From Candidatus Bathyarchaeota archaeon (GTDB lineage Archaea > Thermoproteota > Bathyarchaeia > Bathyarchaeales > Bathycorpusculaceae), in the NCBI GenBank assembly GCA_903901015.1, contig CAIUPH010000066.1, positions 1 through 64,000 on the forward strand: a stretch of DNA of 64,000 bases. Direction: 5' to 3'. Shown in pieces: positions 60,196 to 64,000 of this stretch (position 1 is the stretch's first letter; every line of letters starts with the position of its first letter). The position numbers and the translations under genes were made by a program. Under the pieces are notes generated by a model, which searched no databases, was not told the origin of the DNA, and saw nothing but the letters and a program-made list of their open reading frames with translations.

Positions 60196-61569
60196 TTGGT
60201 GGTTCCCGAACTTGAAAAGCTCCTCGGCATCGAAGTCTACGCCTTCAAATCCGAGGGCATCGGCGGAGCTATTCGGGAGTCAGTTGACGATTTTGTGGTT
60301 GAAGAGGTTCTGGTGGATGGGTCCAAAGCCAGCGTGAACGGTGAGGTTCCAGCGAGGGTTTTGGGTTCAACCGTTCAGAAGCAGCGTTTTCTTTTGTGCG
60401 TTATGGTCAAGCGTAACTGGGACACATTCATCGCCGTCAAAAACATTGCTAAGTCACTGGGCATCGATCAGGCGCGGGTTCAGTTTGCAGGAATCAAAGA
60501 CGCCAAAGCCGTCACTGCCCAGCATATTTCCATAGAGAACATTTTATTGGAAGAAGCCGCGAAAATTGACGTTAAAGACATTTCTGTTCGCCCCATTGGC
60601 TATGTTCGGGAGATGCTTTCGCTATTCTATTTGCTTGGCAACAACTTTACATTAACCATCAAAGGCACACAAGGTTCAGAGGCAGAGGTTAAGGAAAACA
60701 TAATCCAAACAATGAAACAAATCGATGCAGTCGGTGGCATACCCAACTTTTTTGGGCACCAACGCTTCGGAACCACACGCCCCATCACGCACCTCGTCGG
60801 AAAAGCCATTATTCAGGGCAACTTCGAGGAGGCGGCGATGCTTTTTCTGGCTAAACCCAGCGCACATGAACACCCCGCTTCGAGGCAAGCACGCCAAGAC
60901 CTACAATCAACACGAGATTTCAAAGGGGCGAATGAGAATTTTCCTAAACAACTTCGTTTCGAACGAATAATGCTCAATCATCTAGCAGAAAACTCCAGCG
61001 ATTTCACTGGTGCATTCCAGTGTCTGCCGCTTAAGCTTCAAGCGCTCTTCGTCCAAGCCCACCAATCGTACCTGTTCAACCGTTTCCTCAGTGCACGCGC
61101 TGAACATGGGTTGCCCCTGAACGCGGCTTTGGAAGGGGACTACGTGGTCGGCGTGGAACGTTCTGGTTTACCCATGACCACCGTATCCAAAGTTGCAGCC
61201 GCCGAAAACCTCAATGAAGTCAATGCCCAAATCAAAACTGGGCGATTGCGGGTTGCATTGCCCATTTTCGGGGTGAAACAGAAGCTTTCCCAAGGCGTCA
61301 TGGGGCAGATTGAACGCGAAGTTCTCGAAAAAGAAGCAATCCCAATTGAGAATCTGTGTTTTAACGAGTTGTCACGGGTCGGCGGAAAAGGCGGCTTGCG
61401 AACAGCAGTTACCCCAGTCAAAGACTTTAAGTTGCAGAATGTTTCGGCGAACCCAGACGGCAGCGGATGCCAAGCAACAGTGAGTTTTATGCTTCTGCGC
61501 GGCTCCTACGCCACTGTGGTTTTGAGGGAAATAATGAAGCCGTCCGACCTGATTGCTGCTGGGTTTTAG
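60196..61569 (+). CDS. truD: tRNA pseudouridine synthase TruD
   Basis: This 457-aa TruD makes pseudouridine at tRNA position 13. The catalytic Asp lies in FAGIKDAKAVTAQHISIE, followed by GGIPNFFGHQRFGTTRPITH. The insertion domain carries VQAHQSYLFNRFLSARAEHG. The start is TTG 60196; GTG 60199 is the next codon and equally possible. It is downstream of pth2 with an 8-bp gap. Confidence 0.93.
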   Translation: MVVPELEKLLGIEVYAFKSEGIGGAIRESVDDFVVEEVLVDGSKASVNGEVPARVLGSTVQKQRFLLCVMVKRNWDTFIAVKNIAKSLGIDQARVQFAGIKDAKAVTAQHISIENILLEEAAKIDVKDISVRPIGYVREMLSLFYLLGNNFTLTIKGTQGSEAEVKENIIQTMKQIDAVGGIPNFFGHQRFGTTRPITHLVGKAIIQGNFEEAAMLFLAKPSAHEHPASRQARQDLQSTRDFKGANENFPKQLRFERIMLNHLAENSSDFTGAFQCLPLKLQALFVQAHQSYLFNRFLSARAEHGLPLNAALEGDYVVGVERSGLPMTTVSKVAAAENLNEVNAQIKTGRLRVALPIFGVKQKLSQGVMGQIEREVLEKEAIPIENLCFNELSRVGGKGGLRTAVTPVKDFKLQNVSANPDGSGCQATVSFMLLRGSYATVVLREIMKPSDLIAAGF

Positions 61570-61632
61570 CGAGCGGGCAAAAACGCTGATAAGGAAGAGG
61601 TTAATTCAGTATTTGTAGGGACGCTGCTTTTT

Positions 61633-62199
61633 ATGGAACCTCAAGCCCCTCCACGTCAGTGTGTTATTCCGCTTCATAAGCCAAGCTGGAAAGAACTCAT
61701 TTTCTTCTTTGCCTCTGGACTTCTGGTAAGTATTCCTTTTGCTGCTTTCTACGAGTCGCTGGTTCCATCGGCTGCTATCGCGCTTTTAGTCGTTGTTTTG
61801 GCTCCCTTCATAGAGGAACTCGCCAAGGTTTTCCCATTGTTCTACAGACATGGCGAAACAGAGCGGTCACTCGTCACTATGGGGCTTCTAATCGGAGTCG
61901 GATTTGGTTTAGCAGAGTTTTTCGAATACATTTTCCTCGCAAACACACCCATCGTCGCAGCCATACCCCACATCATCTTTCACGGTTCAAGCGCAACCAT
62001 AACCGCATACGGCATCGCAAAAAAGAACCCACTGCCCTACTACCTGATTGCCGTTTCGCTTCACATAATAAACAACTTTTTCGCTCTCTCAAACGACCTT
62101 TTCCTGGGGCTTTTAGCTGAACTGCTGGTTTTAATCACCGTTTACCTGTTGGCATGGCGATTCTACCATAAAACTTCGCCCGAGAAAATGGTTGTTTAA
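61633..62199 (+). CDS. PrsW-like intramembrane protease
   Basis: This 188-aa protein has five to six membrane helices and PrsW-family motifs: APFIEELAKVFPL (EExxK), GFGLAEFFEYIF, AIPHIIFHGSS and HIINNFFAL. PrsW cleaves anti-sigma factors in bacteria; in archaea the substrate is unknown. ATG 61633 is chosen. The 3' end overlaps nadM by 4 bp on the opposite strand. Confidence 0.85.
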   Translation: MEPQAPPRQCVIPLHKPSWKELIFFFASGLLVSIPFAAFYESLVPSAAIALLVVVLAPFIEELAKVFPLFYRHGETERSLVTMGLLIGVGFGLAEFFEYIFLANTPIVAAIPHIIFHGSSATITAYGIAKKNPLPYYLIAVSLHIINNFFALSNDLFLGLLAELLVLITVYLLAWRFYHKTSPEKMVV

Positions 62200-62723
62200 C
62201 TGCCCCTGTCGGTTCGAGCTAAATCCCGAAGTCTGTTAACACCATCTATTTCCAAGATGAAGTCAGCAACGCTCTTTGGCACAAGCGCCATCCAGCTGTC
62301 GTCTTTAACCATCTTTTCCCGCACGACGGTTGACATATAGAATTTTCTTTCAAACAATGGAATCGTGTTGACTTCGTAGCCTGCTTCCATAAACAGTCTC
62401 TTAGTCAACGGCTCATTAGCGTACAACGTGTGGAATTTTGGGGTGTACCCTTCAACGGCGCTGACCCAAAGCATGTGCAGATGAACGTCTGGGACAGGGA
62501 CAATCCACAACTTCGAATAATCCACGCCAGCCTCTTGCAAAGCGCGTCGAACCATAACGAGCCGCTCGCCTGCCGTGAACGGGTTGTTGGCGGTGTGGCT
62601 GTACTGGGCGCTGCCTATGACAATAATTAATTCATCTACTTTTTCAAGAGCGTATTTTATAGCGTCTAAATGCCCCAGATGAAAAGGCTGAAACCTGCCG
62701 ACGTAGAGGCCTCGTTTAACCAT
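62196..62723 (-). CDS. nadM: Nicotinamide-nucleotide adenylyltransferase
   Basis: This NadM of about 175 aa makes NAD from NMN and ATP. GRFQPFHLGHLDAI is the nucleotidyltransferase HxGH motif, and YMSTVVREKM holds the ISxTxxR-like site (here MSTVVR). The end KSVADFILEIDGVNRLRDLA is family-typical. The track start at 62750 adds nine residues; ATG 62723 gives the usual MVKRGLYVGRFQPF. Confidence 0.93.
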   Translation of the reverse strand: MVKRGLYVGRFQPFHLGHLDAIKYALEKVDELIIVIGSAQYSHTANNPFTAGERLVMVRRALQEAGVDYSKLWIVPVPDVHLHMLWVSAVEGYTPKFHTLYANEPLTKRLFMEAGYEVNTIPLFERKFYMSTVVREKMVKDDSWMALVPKSVADFILEIDGVNRLRDLARTDRGS

Positions 62724-62779
62724 GGTGCTCACTTGCTCTGATTGGGGCATGCAGGCATTTATGATTTGCGTAAACCTGT

Positions 62780-63364
62780 TTAAGCAAAATTTCTAAGGAC
62801 GTACTCGACGGGGTAAACCTTCAGTTGCCTGCCTTCGACTTGGATTTCTTTGGAATTAGAAAACCCGCGTTTCTCCCTGCCCAAAAGTTGCATCTTAACT
62901 TTCAAACCGAAACCGTAGCCGCCCAACGTAAAATCAGCTTTAACAACCCTGTGGCATGGAACGATTGGCGCAAATGGATTTCCAGCCATGATGTTTCCGA
63001 CTGCTCGGGGTCCGCCGCCCACTGCTTTGGAGATTGCACCGTAGAAAGTTACATAGCCCAGCGGGATTTCGGAGGTTGCTTTGAGGACTTTTTTGGAGTA
63101 AGCTGGCAGATGCGATGTTGCTAACGGCAGGTTTGTGTTGGCGGTTTTTCCATCGTAGATGCATTTCAGCGTGTCAAGCGCGGTTTTGGCGTAGGCTGTG
63201 GGTTCATGGAAAACTTGGAAGGGCGCGTTGAAGGGTAAGTTGCCTAAAACGTTGCAAAGAGTTGTTTTTTGGTCTGTGCCGAAGGATGATGTTACGATTT
63301 GCTGCTCTTTGAGGGCGACTGCGAACCATGTGTCATCAATGTTTTGCAGGTAGATTTCAATCAT
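62780..63364 (-). CDS. ogt: Methylated-DNA-protein cysteine methyltransferase
   Basis: This 194-aa suicide enzyme removes O6-alkyl groups from guanine. The reactive Cys is in IVPCHRVV near residue 137. GYVTFYGAISKAVGGGPRAV is the helix-turn-helix with the Arg finger. The N-terminal part is diverged, as in other archaeal Ogt. Its start overlaps the upstream zinc-ribbon gene by 4 bp. Confidence 0.93.
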   Translation of the reverse strand: MIEIYLQNIDDTWFAVALKEQQIVTSSFGTDQKTTLCNVLGNLPFNAPFQVFHEPTAYAKTALDTLKCIYDGKTANTNLPLATSHLPAYSKKVLKATSEIPLGYVTFYGAISKAVGGGPRAVGNIMAGNPFAPIVPCHRVVKADFTLGGYGFGLKVKMQLLGREKRGFSNSKEIQVEGRQLKVYPVEYVLRNFA

Positions 63365-63570
63365 CGGAGTTGCCTTCTCTCCTGAAAGTTTTTGTGCATG
63401 TTAAAAGTTTCTTCGGTAAAAACCCGTTCCCCCGAACATTCAGGGCACGCAGCAACCAGCTTCAAGTTATCCACGGAGGGTTTAGCTGTCGAGAAGTTTT
63501 TAGGGGCAACGGTCACGTAACCAAGGGATTTACCGCATTTCTGGCACCTTACCGGTTTCGAATCGCTCAT
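63361..63570 (-). CDS. Small zinc-ribbon protein
   Basis: This protein of about 69 aa has CQKCGKSLGYV near residue 10 and CPECSGERV near residue 46, two CxxC pairs of a zinc ribbon. The track start at 63636 adds 22 unlikely residues. ATG 63570 gives MSDSKPVRCQKCG, and there is no SD site, so the message may be leaderless. Coupling to ogt by 4 bp suggests a joint role, perhaps in DNA repair. Confidence 0.75.
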   Translation of the reverse strand: MSDSKPVRCQKCGKSLGYVTVAPKNFSTAKPSVDNLKLVAACPECSGERVFTEETFNMHKNFQERRQLR

Positions 63571-63651
63571 AAATGCAACTTCGCTATTTCTATAATGGTT
63601 ATAAGTAACCTTAATAATTTGTCTTGTGTATATCAAGAAAAGGCGAAAATT

Positions 63652-64000
63652 ATGGAAAGTTATGGACTACAATTACCAACTTTACCCAACATTCCACAAA
63701 TCCAGCTCATGCCGCAGGAACAGCAGCAAGCTCAAGGCAACCAAGCCCAAGGCGGCAACGTATGGATGCCCGGCGCAACCACAGTGGGCGCAATCTTCAA
63801 GGGCGGAGTAATCTTGGCTTCAGAAAAAAGAGTAACATACGGCAACTTCATAATGAGTAAAGGCGGAAAAAAAGTCTTCAAAGTAACAGACCAAATCGGC
63901 GTCGCATGCGCTGGCCTTATCGGCGACATGCAAATCCTCGCCAAAGAAATGCAGGCGCAAGCCAACCTCTACAGCATGGATGTTGGACGACCAATCAGCG
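63652..64000 (+). CDS. psmB: Proteasome beta subunit, partial, Thr1 replaced by Ala
   Basis: This is the N-terminal part of a 20S proteasome beta subunit; the 3' end is outside the window. A propeptide of about 41 residues, rich in Gln, precedes the mature domain. The mature start reads GATTVGAIFKGGVILASEKR, then VTYGNFIMSKGGKKVFKVTD. Counting back from Glu17 and Lys33 (both present) puts Ala, not Thr, at position 1. The nucleophile is therefore missing if no gap is allowed. The start is ATG 63652 with AAGGCG upstream. Catalytic Asp166 and Ser129 cannot be seen here. Confidence 0.9.
   Translation, partial: MESYGLQLPTLPNIPQIQLMPQEQQQAQGNQAQGGNVWMPGATTVGAIFKGGVILASEKRVTYGNFIMSKGGKKVFKVTDQIGVACAGLIGDMQILAKEMQAQANLYSMDVGRPIS

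Noticed and set aside
1-64000. CRISPR array or rRNA operon
   Set aside because: No regularly spaced repeats and no rRNA-like sequence were seen on either strand.

Overview
The window comes from an archaeon, most likely a member of the Bathyarchaeia or a close TACK relative. The evidence is gene content: CDC48 with an N-terminal double-psi barrel, FEN1, EndoQ, aEF1-beta, archaeal ThrS and ProS, Trm5, archease with RtcB and RtcA, Pth2, TruD, NadM, a geranylgeranyl reductase, an arcadin-1-like protein and a 20S proteasome beta subunit. Promoters look like archaeal TATA boxes, and TTG and GTG starts are frequent. This placement is inferred from families and style; no rRNA gene is present to confirm it.

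Layout. 0-2.2 kb: partial membrane protein, HAD hydrolase, and a HypA / MinD-type HypB pair (minus strand). 2.4-7.1 kb: FMN reductase, EndoQ, TldD and TldE. 7.1-10.8 kb: a minus-strand glycan operon with a GH57 hydrolase, a small winged-helix protein, a half-length glycosyltransferase and a full GT4. 11-14.7 kb: a broken HTH regulator fused to a fragment of a secreted protein, two cyclophilins, and small membrane proteins. 14.97-21.33 kb: an AT-rich integrated element, described below. 21.5-28.9 kb: Elf1-like zinc ribbon, a frameshifted membrane protein, a transglutaminase-like protein, a flippase, RtcB and a metallo-beta-lactamase-fold protein. 29-35 kb: adenylate kinase, archease, M42 peptidase, a 59-aa zinc ribbon, aEF1-beta and CDC48. 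35-43 kb: VapBC with an antitoxin relic, FEN1, GlmS, an HTH-sensor protein, Trm5 and RtcA. 43-51 kb: flavin reductase, arcadin-1-like protein, PadR with an ABC exporter, and ProS. 51-64 kb: an interrupted methyltransferase, aminotransferases, ThrS, a sugar kinase, a fluoride riboswitch with CrcB and DUF190, a lipid reductase, Pth2, TruD, PrsW, NadM, Ogt and a partial PsmB.

The most notable object is the 6.3-kb element in tRNA-Gly(TCC). It is flanked by 46-bp direct repeats of the tRNA 3' half, and integration has split its tyrosine integrase gene in the SSV manner: the N-terminal part lies at the right end and the C-terminal part at the left. The two parts share a reading frame through the repeat, so excision would restore a gene of about 380 codons. 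Its cargo includes an AAA-type helicase-like protein and a two-gene membrane module with winged-helix repeats that I could not match to a known system.

Other signals that stand out are a dispersed intergenic repeat (three full copies, one apparently lacking its core, and one copy with the core inverted), a well-supported fluoride riboswitch, a proteasome beta subunit with Ala where the catalytic Thr1 should be, a C-terminal PIP box on EndoQ, and three small genes below the ORF-track cutoff. Several genes are visibly broken: the HTH regulator, a membrane protein, a methyltransferase and a DUF217-type antitoxin.
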